Assembly (NCBI GenBank): GCA_013398275.1
Contig: VZSE01008989.1
Location: forward strand, 1 to 64,000
Length of the DNA: 64,000 nucleotides
Direction of reading: 5' to 3'
From: Promerops cafer
Lineage: Eukaryota > Chordata > Aves > Passeriformes > Nectariniidae
How positions within the stretch are numbered: position 1 is the stretch's first letter; every line of letters begins with the position of its first letter. The notes under the pieces are model-generated. The model ran no database searches. It was not told where the DNA came from and saw only the letters and a program-made list of their open reading frames with translations. The position numbers were made by a program, and so were the translations under genes. Shown in pieces: positions 8,813 to 21,419 of the stretch.

Positions 8813-11277
8813 TTCAAAAAGGCATCAGTCATCCACTTACAGAGCATTAGAACATAATGATTACAGCATTGGATTAGACAGGTGTTTTGTCTCATCCTGT
8901 AGAGTGTTTAGATCAGTGTTGGTTACCAAACAGGCAGGTGTGGTGAGTGCTGCCCTGGATATCTGCACTGCCCTCAGGTGGAAGGTTTTTATACCCATCA
9001 GCTTGGGTTTGCTCACCACCCAGAGATCTTTCCCAAATGACAGAAAGATCTACTCACCTCCCTCCCCAGATGGAAACCTCTAGCAATTTTAGACAAGCTG
9101 CAGATGTACTCACTGGCCAGAGAAGCAACTAATCTGGTTTTGCCTCCCAGTAAGTTCAGTACTTTAGTGATAGCACGTAGCAGAGAATTCAGTAGGTTAA
9201 TTAAATATTTTCTTTGGAAAATCATATTCCAGACCACCTTTGATCTATTTATATCAGTTGTCTTTCAGTGTTATTGATACCTCTGTTATATGAAACAAAA
9301 AGACCAACTGGAACAGCCAGTTCATTGTATAAGTGCCATTCATTTACTCCACCATGAGAGAAGAAAAGAAAAATAAAATAATTTCCAGTTTAACACCACT
9401 TACTCCTCTCATGATAATGAAAGTTTTGGGTTGTCTGCTTGGTTTGGGCTTTTTTTGTGACTGCTGCTGTAATAGAGCAGAACAGGGTTGTCCACTCCAA
9501 TGCCATAATGAGTGGCCACAGCTGGCTTTAGAACCCAGAAAGGCTTCCAAATATTTCACTCCACCTGTGATTGTTCTGCCTCAGCCAGTGTTAATTTCCA
9601 TTAGGTATCCAAATATTAGGTTCTCCCAACTTAATTAACATACTGTAAAGTATTTCAATCCTTATTCTCTTTTTCTAAGAGCAATAATTTCAGTAAAGAA
9701 GTTCTAGGCTCTTGGACAACCTAACTGTTAATCTTTTACAGTGAAAAAGGATCATTCATGTGTAACTTCTGTTTTATCTTTCTTAGCCAGATTCCATCTT
9801 GTAAAAATATCTAGCTATTCTATCACAACTTAAATTTGTCAAAGAATTTAATACATATATAAATACTCAGATATGTAGACTTGCCAGGTTGTTTTTCTTG
9901 GTCTTTTATCTTGATGCTTCAAAGAATATAATATCAGACTTTTTTTTTAAAAAAAGCTATGATTCTTTTTATCCTCTCCTATATGTAAATCTTGTTTTTG
10001 TTAGTTTCAATCAATTAAGGTGGAAGTGGAACAAGGCTTTTCAGTATATAATACCTAAGATTAATCCTGTGCCTGTCCTAAAGATAGGAATGCTTGTTGC
10101 TACCCTCCTGTCCTTCTGCAGCGTATCTGACTTCAGTGGCAACTTGCATATTTTTGCTATCAGCACAGCCACTTCAGTTTCAAATGCTTTCCAAACCCTT
10201 GCATCTATAACCATGAGGTGCTTTTGATATGCTGCTGTTTAGTTTATCAGTTTGTTCCAAGGTTTCCCCTTTCAGTGTTTCACGTTCTGACAGCTCATGT
10301 GCTTTCTTGTCTTGAAAAACAATAGTTCTAACATGGATATGGGCACAGCATCATTTGCAGAGAAGATTTAACCAAAAAAATAACTCAGAACCTCTGCAAA
10401 GTCCTTTTCCTCATTAAATATTCCAAATAGTCCCTTGATGTGCAGCAGATTCCACTGGTTCCCTCCTAAACTGGGTGAATTTAGGACCTTTGAGAGATGT
10501 CCTGCAGTTCCCCTCTCTGCACACACCCCCATGAGCTCTCGTCAGTTTGTGCATCCCTGGTCCTCCTCATTTACAGCTGACATTTTGTGTTTTATTTTAA
10601 CTCCCTCCCATAGCCATGGGCTTCACCAGAGATGAGGTGTCATTTCCACAGACCTGGTAGCTTGGCTCAAACAACTTCTTGGACCATAACATTGCACAAA
10701 AACTTCTTTCCTATCTTGCCTTCCAGTTTCCTTTCCACATGACTTCACTGAAGTGAAGAAACAGAAAACAGAAACTGTCTGTTGAAATACCTGTTGTTTT
10801 GAATCCATGGATTTTACTTTCTCTTTCGTTCTTTGGGTTTTTTTTATTTTTAATTTATTTTATTTCTGCCTTCAGTACTTTTTAAGCAGTTCACTAATTA
10901 TAATCAGTTTGTCTCTTAATGCAGTAATAAGTTTATTATTTTTCAGTGTTTTGGCTGTATCATGTCTTCAGCTATTTAGTTAAGAGCACCTACTCTTATG
11001 TTCTCCACTTATTCTAGAAATCATTTGGGAATCAATGGGGTTTTTTAATCTGTTTGTACCAGCTGACTTACCAATACACAGGTGGGTAAACTCACCGGTG
11101 GTTACCATTTTATCAGACTTTCACACCTCTTTGATCTCTCTTCATAATAACCCACTGAATATCCCACACATTTCCTGGACTAAGGGTGCTAGTGCTTTGT
11201 GCAAGCATCAGGGCTGAATTAGAGAGGATATTTTTTCACTTAGCACACTGGACTGAGACCAAGTTGATCACAGATAA
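8813..11277. other. AT-rich non-coding stretch
   Basis: No recognisable coding region, RNA gene or young repeat. A symmetrical T-run/A-run lies at about 9939-9956. The open frames present (up to 112 codons) contain no domain and have ordinary non-coding composition. Confidence 0.4.
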
Positions 11278-11450
11278 GCTCCTGACCATGCCACCCACCT
11301 GCTACATGATTTTTGACACATTCTTACAGCCTGACACAAAGTCTGCTGAGGTCAGAGACCAGCTCTAGTTGCCTTGGGTAGGCTTTGGCTTGGCATCCTG
11401 AGGCAGGGACAATAATTCTCCCTGGTCCCATGACAGTGCTGTAGGGATTT
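11278..11450 (+). mobile_element. Possible MIR-type SINE remnant
   Basis: The piece from 11278 resembles the middle of MIR elements: CTCCTGACCATGCCACC, then a GCTACATGATTTTTGACACATTC stretch in place of the MIR 'agctgtgtgaccttgggcaagtcac' block. A second piece at about 11408-11450 resembles the following 'ataataatagtacctac...agggttgt' block, with unrelated sequence between them. The match is worn and was made from memory of the consensus, so it is tentative. A better copy lies about 1.3 kb downstream. Confidence 0.35.
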
Positions 11451-12640
11451 GCTACACAGAGATTGTCAGATAGTGAGGTTCAGCTGTGGTGCTGCCAAAT
11501 GAAAAAAAGGAACAGACAGGCTCCGTACACAGGGCTTTTCTTTGCACTGAGCTGTTGGGAAATTGAGCCTTTAGGAGATGCTTACTGGGAAAGTTTCTGT
11601 TCGGAAAAGGAGGATAAGCTAAAATGTTCGGTATCCTTCAAACAAAAAGGTACTGAAGCTGCAACTGCTCCAGATCTTGGTGAGAAGTAAAAGAGAGATG
11701 TTTTCTCTGCTGTTGCTTTTCCGTGCTTAGGCTAAGCCCAAACTGATCCCCTGATCCATCACTGGACTCTTTCAGCCCCACTAATTTCACTTTTCTAGCA
11801 GTGTTTATTCAGCTGATGAAAGCTGTCAGAGCACGAGTGACATGAGAGGAGAGGCCATCACCAAAGAAAGTGCTATATTTAACCTGGCAATGTCATGCCT
11901 TCTCAGTGTGACCTTGAGCCCTGGCACTGAGAATCTAAACAGGGAATCTTGGTTGTGAAGTTTCTTCCTTTAGCCAAACATAGAAAGCTCTTAAATATGA
12001 GGAAGAAGGAAGGTGAAGTAAGTTACCCTTCTGCTTTTGACATTTGTGATAGCCAGCACACTTAACTGCCACAAGAAGGAAAGAATACATGAAGGGCTCA
12101 CTCTTAAATTCTCATTAAAAATGTCTGTTTGATGTCTGCTAGTCATTTTCACAATCTGATCCACTGGGAGTAAATGTAGGGATTTTGACTGAAAGGTTTT
12201 GACATCAGAAGCAGTTTCCTGCAAGGAATATCCTACTGTTATTAATTATTTTGCTATGTGCTTCAGCAAAGGGGAAAAAAACCCAAAGTATACAATTGGA
12301 AAAAAAGCAAGGAAAGAAAAAAGAAAGAACATGAACAAAAGCATTTGTTATGTTTTGTCTGAAGAAAGCCTGTAACTATCTCTCTCCCTTTCTTTAGCAA
12401 AGAGTGAGACTGTTTATCTCCTACTTTGAAGCACAGGGGAATGCAAAATACCAGGTTTAAAAAAGCCCAGGTAAGTCAAGCGCTGCCATCCTTTCTGAAT
12501 GACAGATTTGACAATTCATAGTCCACATTATTGTCTTTAATTCCTCTTAAAAATCTAAGTGGGGTGTGGAAATGACACATAGCTAAAAAGATGAGTAATT
12601 TTCTTGTTAGTACTTTCAGAAAGTAGTGACAAAGGCTAAA

Positions 12641-12755
12641 TTCCTGGTTTCACCACAGGTGGCTGACATGGCCTTGGACAAACTCAGTAACCTCCTGTAC
12701 CTCAGCTTCTAACATGGAAATAGTATAAAATAACATTTGCATTCTCACAAGCTTT
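12641..12755 (+). mobile_element. MIR SINE remnant
   Basis: TGACATGGCCTTGGACAA, then ACTCAGTAACCTCC, then GTACCTCAGCTTC, then ATGGAAATAGTATAAAATAACA follow, in order and spacing, the MIR core 'tgtgaccttgggcaagtcacttaacctctctgtgcctcagtttcctcatctgtaaaatggggataataata'. Even the later 'ttctcacaagc' corresponds to the 'gttgtgagg' segment. MIR elements are ancient amniote/tetrapod SINEs and are expected to be this diverged. The call rests on remembered consensus blocks. Confidence 0.6.
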
Positions 12756-15700
12756 GTCTGCTCTTCCTGTTTAAAGCGTTTGGCAGCATTTCTGGAACAG
12801 TCAGCACTAAACTTACCCTTAAACATACCTAAATTTGGGCATCCATAGAAAGAAATGAATGATATATTATCTGTCAAATACTCAGTTGCTTTTTATTCCA
12901 TGTGCAAATTACCTAATGCCTTTGGAGAGTAAGAGCCTTTCCACTGACTCCAGGTGTTGCTGGCACAGGCAGATATACATTGGATAGTAGTGAAATTTAT
13001 GCTGGGGTGGTGGTACCACTGTGTGCCTGCTCCCTTTGCTGCCACACACTTCTGAGAGAGAAAAGTGGGAACTCTGGCTCAGGGAGAGTTGCTTGTGCAC
13101 TCAGAGTCACCAGGTGAGCCCTCTTCTTAAGAAAATTCTCAGACTGCTTTGCTTTTCTGCTCACCAGAAGTTTTGTGTCCTTCTTGGCTAGATTCTTACT
13201 AAAACTAAAACTACTACAAGACACTTTGGCAAGTTGCCCTGAGGGAAAGGCAGGTGCAAAGCTGCAGAGAGAAAGCTCTCAGCCCCACCAACCAGCGGCA
13301 GCAGTATTTACCCAGTTTGGTGATACAGTGGCAGCCTAGAAATCAAACGTGGTGCTGCTCTTCAGGGACAGTCATTGGACCTGGCTGCTGTGGACAAAAG
13401 GTGCAGTTTCTAAAGGCTCAGTCCCACCAAAGACTGTCTGAGTCACCTTTTGCTGGGGCACAGGCAGGCTGGTCTTTCTCTCTCAAGGGGGATCTTCTGG
13501 CCATCAGCATGTTCTGTGATGCTGTGACTTGAATGAGAATGAGCCCCTTGCCCTCCCTACACCTTCCTTTTCTCCACCGTTTAAGAGTGGAAACATCAAG
13601 TTTCCTCAGTGCAGGTCAGTAGACAGGACCAGCTGAAGGTGCCTTGATTTTGTGCTAAGGATGACAGCATAACAAATGCCTACAGCACAACAGCAAAGGA
13701 AAAATGCATCCTCTGCATTTTCTGATATTCTTTGGATGCTATGTTCAGGTGGAGTCAGCTGGGAGTCTCAGAGATTTCTGATGGCACATCTTAGCAGGTG
13801 AAAAGTTCTCAATTTGACTTTTATTCCAGTTTGAGTAGATGGAGCAAACAAAAAGGTCTTCAGCCCTTTCCTTCAAGGCATGAGGAAGCTGTGGTTAAAC
13901 CTATTTCCTAACCCTCTGGCAGTGGTGTTAATGAAATACAACAAAAAGGACAAGGAAAAAAGCCCAAGAGAGTGCTCACTTTTTTTTTTTCTTTAATAAT
14001 TTCTTTATTTCACAAGGATAGCTCCAGATCAACATTTTATTCATTGCACATTATTGCTTCTTAAACAAAGGAACAAAATTAAAAGCACAACAACCAGAAA
14101 GGAAGAAATCTTTTGCAGCTGAGCACATCGACAGAGAAGAGATGATAACTAAATAAAGAGGAATCATTTGCTTATTTTGAAGGTCTACTAAGACCTCATT
14201 GTTAGGGATCACACCCACATATTTTTGGTGTGCTGACGAACGCCCTCATCTCTTCAACCTCCTGTGCTCTGCCATGAAGCCAGGTCCTGCACTGCAGCCT
14301 TAAGGAGTAATTGTCCCTCTTTCCTGTGTAATGATCAGTTATTGTAGAGGCCACCTAGAAGCCTTCTGTGGTCGCCATGCCAACTCTCTCCCCCACTCTT
14401 CTTTAACCCTCTCCTCTTTGCTGCAATGGTCAGCCACAGGTGGGGCTTGGGGGGCATTCAGGCTGTGCACAGCCCACCCTGGTTTCGTGGCATCCTGGAC
14501 ACAAAGAGGGCACTCAGGATCCCGGAGTGAGTGCAGACACAGGGATATTAAAGGCCGCTGTCCCTCGCTCAGCGTGTGCTCCCTGCCATGATGTGAGAGG
14601 ATTAGTGTGTGTGCTGAGTGCCAGACCTCCTGCTGCTCTGCAGTGAGCCACTCTGGGTGCTTGAAGTGCAGCCTCAGAAGGAGCCTAACCCAGGCCTTGT
14701 CAGCTGGCAGCACGCTTTCTGTGACACCACGGCTTGACAAGCTGGGGCTTGGTGGCTGTTTATGAGGCAGGCTGAAAGCAGGAGAGGTGCTAAAAGAAGC
14801 CAGCACCTCAGGGTACTCAGATGCACTTCTTTGCTCTGGTAGGAGCCCAGGTGTGTTTCCAGTTACCCCTCAGTGCTGCTGCTGCTGAGATGTCAGCCCT
14901 TTTTAGTGGTGGGATTGATTGCTGGACAGTGGGAACATCACTGTCTTTGCTTTAAAGCAGTGGGTATGTCCCACCAGGGAAAAGGGACAAGGACTGAGTG
15001 TTTGATCTCCCACCATTCCTTAAACTCCGAGCTGAATTGCACAGTGAGGAAAATAAGAGCTGATCTTTGCTTAGACAAGCATTCTCAAGCAAATTAACAA
15101 AACAATGACATAGCTATTTGTGTTCCTATAGGAAATGATGTTCATATCATCCCAGCTCGGGTGCAGTCCTGCACGCTGAATGGTCAGGAGCAGGACCAGC
15201 TCCCTCAGCTCAGGAATACCTGGGATTTAGTACAACACCTATTTTTTTTTCTCTTGCTGCTTGCTGAAATGACTACCTACAGTCCCTCAAGGGCAAAAGA
15301 AAAAAAAAAAATCTGAAAAAACCCCTCCATATTCTCCACAACAAAGTACATGCAGTTGCTCTTATCACTATTTATACATAGATGATTATGCTATCTTCCA
15401 CACAGAGAGGAATGAAAGGATTAATTGGGGAAATAATCTGAAAATCAAATACTTCTTTCCTTGATGTTTTTTAAAAGGATAGATCTTGCCAAAGCTGGCC
15501 CACATTTATTTATTTTTTTAATAACTTATTATTACTCTAATTAAACATCTAACTGAAGACAGCAACATTTTTACAAAAACAAGTTAAAGATTTATTATTA
15601 CATGGAAAGCAGTGCTCTGTTTTGGATAGGGAGAAGAGAGGGGAAACTTTCTCTCTTTGGTCTACATCCAGCAGATTGAAAACAGAGAACTCTTCTGTTC

Positions 15701-16166
15701 AGTTCACTTTTTACTCCTCCACCCTCCATGCTCCTCTTCCTTCCACCGTGCACTTCTCATCACTCTTTTCAAGACACAGCCTTGTCAGTCCCAAAATGAC
15801 TTTGTCTGCTGTTTGAGTCTTGGAGTCAATGAGTTATGGTCACCTATCCAGCCCCATTCACACACAGAGCTGCTGATTTTCTTGTTTAGCACATTCCCTG
15901 CAGGAGCACATCACTGTTTTGAGCAGTTTGCAGGCTGTCCCTTCTGTGGGGTTGTCTGGCTGTTATCTCTGCCCTCTCAGCCTGAGGAAGAGAAGGCAGG
16001 ACACAAAAAGTTGTGAGGCTTGTGAGAAAAGGTGTGCCTTCCCAACAGCCTCAAAGGGGTTGTGTGAAGATGGGCTTTTCTGAGGACAGACATTCCCTCA
16101 GTCCTGGGTCTCATCAGTCACTGGTCTCATCAGACAGCTGACGCTTTCTTTTGCTTTCAGATCACT
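12756..16166. other. Non-coding stretch with minor simple repeats
   Basis: No gene is supported. Poly-T (13979-13991) and poly-A (15299-15311) runs and a (CTG)4-like run near 14874-14886 are present. A slightly more GC-rich patch at 14330-14800 carries overlapping frames of up to 155 codons on the minus strand. Their composition and lack of any domain argue against coding. The AT-rich segment around 15480-15600 has several TAATTA-like motifs. Confidence 0.4.
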
Positions 16167-16345
16167 GAAAATAAAATGACCTATGCTGAACAATCTGTTA
16201 ATTGTCATTAATTTGTCCACTGGATATTTCCCCCCTATATTTTAAATTGTACATCTGCAAGTGTGCTGGCTAAGCTTCACAGTCTGATTAATAGTTTTGA
16301 TTATTATGTCAAGGCCAAGAGATTCTTTTAAGCTTTTCACATTCA
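16167..16345. promoter_or_regulatory. Candidate conserved non-coding element
   Basis: A compact repeat-free block with TTAATTGTCATTAATTTG, AAATTGTACATCTGCAAG, TCTGATTAATAG and TTTGATTATTATG motifs, i.e. many homeodomain-type ATTA cores at close spacing. It has no low-complexity content and no open frame. By eye it resembles vertebrate enhancer elements; conservation was not tested. Confidence 0.35.
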
Positions 16346-16758
16346 GTATTGAGAATTTGGTACTTTTTGTGTGTGACTGTTCACTTAACACATGTGAACC
16401 AGCTTCACACCTCTAAATTAATGGCCTGATATCTATAGGCAGAAACTGAGGGTGCTCTAGACAGGCTGGACAACAACTGTTCCCTTTTGCTCTAGGAAGG
16501 GCTCAAGAGCAGCACAGCTGAAGGGAGAGATTGCAAACCAGAAATATCTCAGAGAAAAGACAAAACCAAAGGCATGGGCTGTTCAGCAGGGGCTGTATTT
16601 ATTGCTCCTTTCCCCACATCAGATAGTTACTGCAAATCTCTGGTGGCTGACTCCATACCTCAGCCTGTTCTTTATCACACCTTGCAGGAGGAACTTTTGG
16701 TTCAATACCTGTGAACATAACACTGATATGTTATGGTTTAGCATTATTTTGCATCATC

Positions 16759-16782
16759 CACTTGTCTTTTAAAAGACAAGTG
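16759..16782. repeat. Perfect 24-bp palindrome
   Basis: The left arm CACTTGTCTTTT and the right arm AAAAGACAAGTG are exact reverse complements with no spacer. CACTTG/CAAGTG are E-box-like half motifs. The flanking bases do not pair. It is isolated and not part of a recognisable repeat. Confidence 0.9.
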
Positions 16783-17714
16783 CCTTAAAAGAGATATTAA
16801 ACTGCACTGCAGGTAGTAGTAGAAACTCCCTTTGGGCACTTTTTCCTTGAGTGCTCCAGGACTGCTTCCACACAAGACAGAAACTGTGCTGCATCTCCTC
16901 CATCCTGGAAGGGGCACAGGGTTCAGTCCACTCCAAAAGTGCAAACCTGCTTGGCTTTGTGTGTCCCAAGGGAAAATGTGTGATCTTAAAATAGACTTGG
17001 CTTCCCTGGGGAGTTAGTTTCTGTCTCATGGTCTCCTTCACTTCAGCATTGGCTGCTCCATCATCCCTTTTCTTGAAAACTTTGCAAAAACTTGCAAAGC
17101 AAGCAAAGGGATTCCCGTCTAATGACATTTCTGCTGCTTTAGCACTGCCTTTTTTTATACTACCTGCTGTCTCTTCTGCTCACTTTAGGATTGAGGCAAC
17201 TGCTCTTTTATTCACTTTGGGTAGTATTTCACCACTGAACAAACACCCCAGAAATGTTTGTCACATCATCTGCTCCCCTACTGTGAGTGATAGTCCCTGG
17301 ATCTTGCACAAAATACTAAAGGAATGAAATAGTATCTAGTCTGAGCAAAGACTGCAAAATCTTTCATTAGCTTTTCACCCACATTTGTTAGCATCTCCTC
17401 TTTCACACAAAAAAACCTGTTCACACATGCTGAAAATACAGGGCAGCACATCTGAAAGTGTTTGCAAGATATATTTTACTCAGTGACTTTCTTACTGTTA
17501 GGCAGCAGAATATAGACAGTTGATAAATATAAACTAAGAAATGTAATGCATTTTTAATAAGCATTGGTCAATCATGTGGAAATAGACATCACTTTCAAGT
17601 ATGATTAAAACTACTGGTGGTGTGAGACCTTATGTGCCTGATTTTACATTGATTATTGAGTTCAGAGAGGTATCCTTCCACTTACTAAAAGGCTGCTGAT
17701 TATTGAGGAAAGTG

Positions 17715-17842
17715 CATGATTTTCAAATAATTAAATATACATAATTACTATATTATTTTATTGTAGTATTATTTATTTGCTACATAATTTATTATAATTA
17801 CCATATTACTATATATACATATAAATAATTATTATATGTCAA
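17715..17842. repeat. Very AT-rich tract
   Basis: About 130 bases made almost only of A and T, mixing TAATTA, TATTAT and ATATATACATATA words without a fixed unit. It may be an old decayed microsatellite or a matrix-attachment-type sequence; composition alone does not decide. Confidence 0.7.
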
Positions 17843-17949
17843 CTTGTGATTGCTATACTCTTGAAAAGGGGCATCAATGATGTCTGCCTATTTGGAGATT
17901 CTTATGTTTCAAAAATGTCTCAGAGCCATAAAAGAATGACCAAAAAGAG

Positions 17950-17975
17950 CATGGGAGACTCACATGGGAGACTCA
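17950..17975. repeat. Perfect 2 x 13-bp tandem duplication
   Basis: The unit CATGGGAGACTCA occurs twice back to back with no mismatch. The second copy is followed by CAGGG rather than CATGG. It looks like a recent replication-slippage duplication in otherwise unique sequence. Confidence 0.9.
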
Positions 17976-20846
17976 CAGGGACCTGAAAATAGACTGACAA
18001 GTGTGATAACTGGCAGGGTTAGATAAATTCTATTTGAGACGTCACTTCCAAAGAGTCTGTTCTTCATTTGTTGCACTTTGTTAGCAAAGCAGAGCTTCTA
18101 GAAATCTATTTCAATGCATCAGAGTAAACAAAGGCAGCAGGAAGAATAAATGTGTTCTGTCTAGTCTCATGCTGATGCCAAGGGGCCAGAACCCAGATGT
18201 CCTGATCCTGAGTTCAGCACCATGCTCTTATAATTGGACTATAATTTTACATGGAGCTTTCTTTCTTTTTCCTTTCTTTTCTTTTTTTTTTTTTTTCCCA
18301 GGGTGCTGGGGGGTGGCAGTACATTGTATTTGTTCACATCAGCCAAGACTGAAGAAAAAATATTATGTATAATTACAGAGCAAGGCAGGCTCATACGTCA
18401 CCCATCAGCATTGTCTAAGCACTGGTATTATTCTCTGCTCTTACTCACCCTCATGTCACTGCTGCCTCTCTTTCCACCTCGAAGGCTTAACTCCTCCTTC
18501 CTCTGACAGGATGTACAATAGCCAGAGCAGTATAAATCAAAGCCTAGAATCAGGAGAATTAGAACAGATTGGAAGTGCCAGTTCCTCAAGAAGGAAAGGA
18601 ACGAAACGAGACGGCAGGAGATCAGAAGAGTGATTGCAGCTTCATTACAAGGGCCGTTCTGCCATCACTGCAGGTTATTGCCTGTCACAAACTGTTTTTA
18701 TTTTCCAGCCCCTGACTGGTGAAGATCTTGATCTGAAGTAAATGCCAGCTATCCACTTACTTTATAAATCTCCTTGCTGTGCTCACATTTAATATTTACT
18801 TGCCATCACTTTTTTCAAGTGAAATCTGATTTTATACTTTTGGTATCTTTATTGTAAAGCAGCAGCAGAGAGGTTGAGAATTAGAGGAGCTCTTACAGGT
18901 CCATGCAGCAGTGGGACTGAGAGGGAATGAACTCAGGCAGATCAAAAGGCAGGATAAACTGTGATGGGGCTTCCATGCACTGCACTCAACATAAACTCTT
19001 TCCTTAATCAGGTCCGGACATTAATCATAAAAGTGGGGTTTTTTAAAGCTTGCTTTCATTAATTTTCTTACCAGTTAAAAAAAACCCAAAACAAAACAAA
19101 AAAACAACCAACGAACCATCAAAAAAAAATCTTATTCCCAGTAATTCTGTAACGCCAGGTTGAAACATATGGGTTTCAACAGCATGTCACTGGGAGTTTG
19201 AGATTTCAGGAGCGCATTGAAAAAATGCCTGGAGCAGAAAGAGGTAAAGATGGTTTCTGCCTGAATGCTGGATCTTTCTTTGCTAAGCATTTTTTTTGAG
19301 AGCAGATCTCCATACTGACTTTTCCATGGGAGGGAAAATATCGTCTCTTTAGGATAAAAAAAAAATAATAAAAAAATAAATTAAGATTTATATCTAAGAC
19401 AATAACTGATCTTTTTGTTAGCAACATCTATAATTGTTAGACCTCCTGTTTACACAGCCAGCACAGTATGCCCAGCTTTGTTTTATAGACGTTTTGTTTG
19501 CAGGTAACTTGAGCAAAGCTTGCAGCATTGCTCAAAAACTTGTGGGCTGGCTTATCCTCCCTGTGCTCTGCAAACAGCAAAGTGCTTGGGGTTATACTTT
19601 CTGAGTGGCTGCCATCTCTAAAGCAGCCTCTGAGTCCTTAGCCTGAGGCTGAGTGGGCGTTCTTCTCCCGCTGACACTTTGGGCACTGGCACTCTCACAA
19701 GTGGTCCCTCAGAAGAAGTTAGGAGATTTTTGGATGAGTAACAGGCATTTGTTTGGGCCAGAACTGTGGGGTTTGAGTCCTGAGCTGGGAATGAGGAGCT
19801 CTCATTGAGAGTCTCCAAACAGTGAGGGAGAGATCCAGCTCTGATTTCCCACCTGTGTGTTGTAAGTCTGCGGAGGAAGGCTGCTGCTGACGTGGCACAG
19901 GAGCTGTTATTCCTGAAACTTGCAGGGTACTTGCAGGTACTTAAGTGTACCTGTACAAGCATGAGCAAATCTGGTACTCAGGGTGGGCCCACTGTAAGAG
20001 CTGGCATGAGCAGTCTGGTTGGGTTTGTAGTTATGCAGTGGCACAACTGCACTTTCCTGCTGAGGTTTTGTGCCCTGGTCCTCTTGGTCAGGTTTTTAGC
20101 ACGCAGCCAGACTTGGGAGACAAAATGTTCACTCCATGTTTTACAATAAGTAGTTTGAGACCAAAATGATCTGATTTTGGTACCTTAATGAAGTGTCCCA
20201 GTGCTGCTTTAGGTTAACATGTCATTGACTGGATAACTGTCCTGGATAGACCAGGCTAAGTTAAAGTGTCACTGCAGTAACAGGAAAAAAAAATCATCAG
20301 TTTTGAGTCATGAACCTGTTTCTCACCTGAGATGTATTTTCAGTGTCTACATGGAATTGAAGAGTAAGATTTCAGCTATGCTTAGCTCTACTGAAAGTTC
20401 AGATTTAGAATGAAGTGATTTTAGTGATTTTTTAGTGATTATTTTCCATTTTAGTGTTTTTTTTTACCCTTTCTCTTTATGTTCCTTAATTAATTTTTAA
20501 GACTCTGAGCTGACACCATGTTTGCAAAGAGCTTTCCATTTCTGACTGAGTCTTTTTTAAACAGTCTTACTCTTTCATTTTCAGTCTTTATAGTATTTCT
20601 TTATGTATTAAACTTCCTTATTAGTATGTATATTATAGAATTACTGCTGTCTCTAATGAAAAACAGTATTTTAGAGCAGAAAGGGTTTATTTCTGTTCAG
20701 GTTCAGTAATTTCCTATGCTTAAGAACAAGACCTATTAGGAGAGGAAGATAAAACAGGAGAACAGCTCCAACTGTCAGTACCTGCCATTTATTTGTATTA
20801 AAAAGCAACGACTGCCAAAAATTACAGAAGCTCAAGAACATAATTG
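17976..20846. other. Non-coding stretch with poly-T and A/C tracts
   Basis: No coding region is supported. Low-complexity pieces are a T-rich run (about 18262-18298), an A/C-rich tract (about 19075-19130) and an A-rich run (about 19356-19380). An 8-bp inverted repeat GTTGAAAC/GTTTCAAC with a 6-base loop lies at 19159-19180. A patch at 20420-20460 has three near-identical TTTTAGTGATT-type units. Confidence 0.4.
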
Positions 20847-20866
20847 CTTTAATAAATTTATTAAAG
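20847..20866. repeat. Perfect 20-bp AT-rich palindrome
   Basis: CTTTAATAAA and TTTATTAAAG are exact reverse complements and directly adjacent. Being AT-rich it is less surprising than the 24-bp palindrome at 16759, but it is uninterrupted. No repeat family is recognised around it. Confidence 0.9.
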
Positions 20867-21012
20867 AAGTTTCCTCAGTAAAATATTTGATTTTCTATTA
20901 GCTAAAAATTCTGGTTGAAAACATCTGCCTAGATTAAAAAGAAACAAAACAAGAAAAACTACTAATTTCTTCATTAAAAATGCAAAAAAAAAATGCAAAT
21001 CCATATTCTCAG

Positions 21013-21033
21013 GTTTCAACAGCTTGTTGAAAC
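21013..21033. repeat. 9-bp stem, 3-base loop hairpin
   Basis: GTTTCAACA and TGTTGAAAC enclose GCT. The same GTTTCAACAGC word closes the right side of the weaker inverted repeat at 19159-19180, though the two loci share no longer homology that I can see. Confidence 0.8.
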
Positions 21034-21366
21034 TTCTTGCCTTTCATTTCTTTCATTTTAAAACAAAGTTTGAAAAGCCTTGCTAAACTTCTTTGCTTAA
21101 TATTGTTTTGAGGGATCAAAGTACCAGCTCAGCTATGTGCAAGGTGTATGTGAAGAAACCAAATACAATGACAAATCTAATTAGTGTAGAAAAGGAGAAT
21201 GAGGAGTTACAAGCCTTAGGAGATAATGGTAATTTTATAAAAATATACTTTTTACTAGAATGATATAGCCCACTACATGGTAAGTTTGTGACCTAAAAAT
21301 TTGTTATTTTTCTGCAGGAGAGTAGAATATGTATTTCATTGGATTGGATCCATTTAAATTTGGAAT

Positions 21367-21419
21367 TTTTTTGTTGTTGTTTTTGGATTTGGTTTGTTTG
21401 TTTTTCTTTTTCTTTTTTG
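21367..21419. repeat. T/G-rich low-complexity tract
   Basis: T runs broken by single G or GG, with TTG units. It generates a Phe/Leu-rich frame (21329-21529, +) that should not be taken as a membrane protein. Shortly downstream, CCACTAGGGGAA (about 21428) partly resembles a CTCF core but lacks its last GC positions. Confidence 0.8.
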
